A DNA stretch of 31,680 bases from MGNI01 sp964353875 (GTDB lineage: Bacteria > Chloroflexota > Anaerolineae > Anaerolineales > E44-bin32): positions 1 to 31,680 of the forward strand of contig CAYGXU010000032.1 in the NCBI GenBank assembly GCA_964353875.1. The letters run 5' to 3'. The notes under the pieces were generated by a model. It saw only the letters and a program-made list of their open reading frames with translations, ran no database searches and had not been told where the DNA came from. Position numbers and translations under genes: made by a program. Numbering within the stretch: the stretch's first letter is position 1; the number at the start of each line of letters is the position of its first letter. Positions 31,622 to 31,680 of the stretch are shown here, piece by piece.

Positions 31622-31680
31622 CTATTCTAAGATATCCGTAATCATGCCTGCGCCAACGGTCAGGCCGCCTTCACGGATGG
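31622..31680 (-). CDS. tuf: elongation factor Tu, C-terminal end only
   Basis: The last 18 codons read IREGGLTVGAGMITDILE and stop with TAG at 31622. This is the invariant C-terminus of EF-Tu (domain 3), which delivers aminoacyl-tRNA to the ribosome. The rest lies beyond the right edge. The start and the operon promoter are therefore not visible. Confidence 0.93.
   Translation of the reverse strand, partial: IREGGLTVGAGMITDILE

Noticed and set aside
1..31680. tRNA genes, rRNA genes, CRISPR arrays, complete insertion sequences or prophage
   Set aside because: I read the gaps on both strands and found no cloverleaf, regular spaced repeats, transposase or integrase.

Overview
The window is bacterial chromosome of about 50% G+C, with almost every gene on the minus strand. 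Gene order and protein character point to a Chloroflexota (Anaerolineae-like) bacterium. The clues are the compact S10-spc-alpha supercluster running on through truA-rplM-rpsI, zinc-ribbon forms of S14, L36, S4 and L24, a YabN-type methylase-MazG fusion, and degradative acyl-CoA genes. This placement is inferred from gene content, not from a database search.

Right half (about 31680 down to 15122, minus strand): a near-complete ribosomal supercluster, in transcription order tuf (3' end only), rpsJ, rplC, rplD, rplW, rplB, rpsS, rplV, rpsC, rplP, rpmC, rpsQ, rplN, rplX, rplE, rpsN, rpsH, rplF, rplR, rpsE, rpmD, rplO, secY, map, rpmJ, rpsM, rpsK, rpsD, rpoA, rplQ, truA, rplM, rpsI. Many junctions are 4-14 base overlaps, which suggests translational coupling. 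Two genes often found in this cluster are not at their usual places: infA is absent between map and rpmJ, and adk is absent between secY and map. An adk gene does lie at 11286-11954, on the opposite strand beyond the end of the cluster. After a hairpin the cluster continues with mazG and a secreted metallophosphoesterase lipoprotein.

Middle (12198 to 7327): adk on the plus strand, an 876-base regulatory gap with divergent promoter-like signals and several inverted repeats, then a response regulator and sensor histidine kinase operon on the minus strand.

Left (7326 to 1, minus strand): an LsrG-like monooxygenase-fold protein coupled to an iron-type alcohol dehydrogenase. Next comes a second operon led by a TetR repressor whose promoter carries a perfect 18-bp palindrome. 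That operon encodes a metallo-beta-lactamase hydrolase, two acyl-CoA dehydrogenase-like proteins and a FadN-type 3-hydroxyacyl-CoA dehydrogenase that runs off the left edge. It looks like a substrate-induced beta-oxidation-type pathway. Its most unusual member is the first acyl-CoA dehydrogenase-like subunit, which has lost the catalytic glutamate and the usual flavin motif and sits beside a complete partner. An imperfect repeat of about 57 bp occurs downstream of both the kinase operon and the alcohol dehydrogenase operon.
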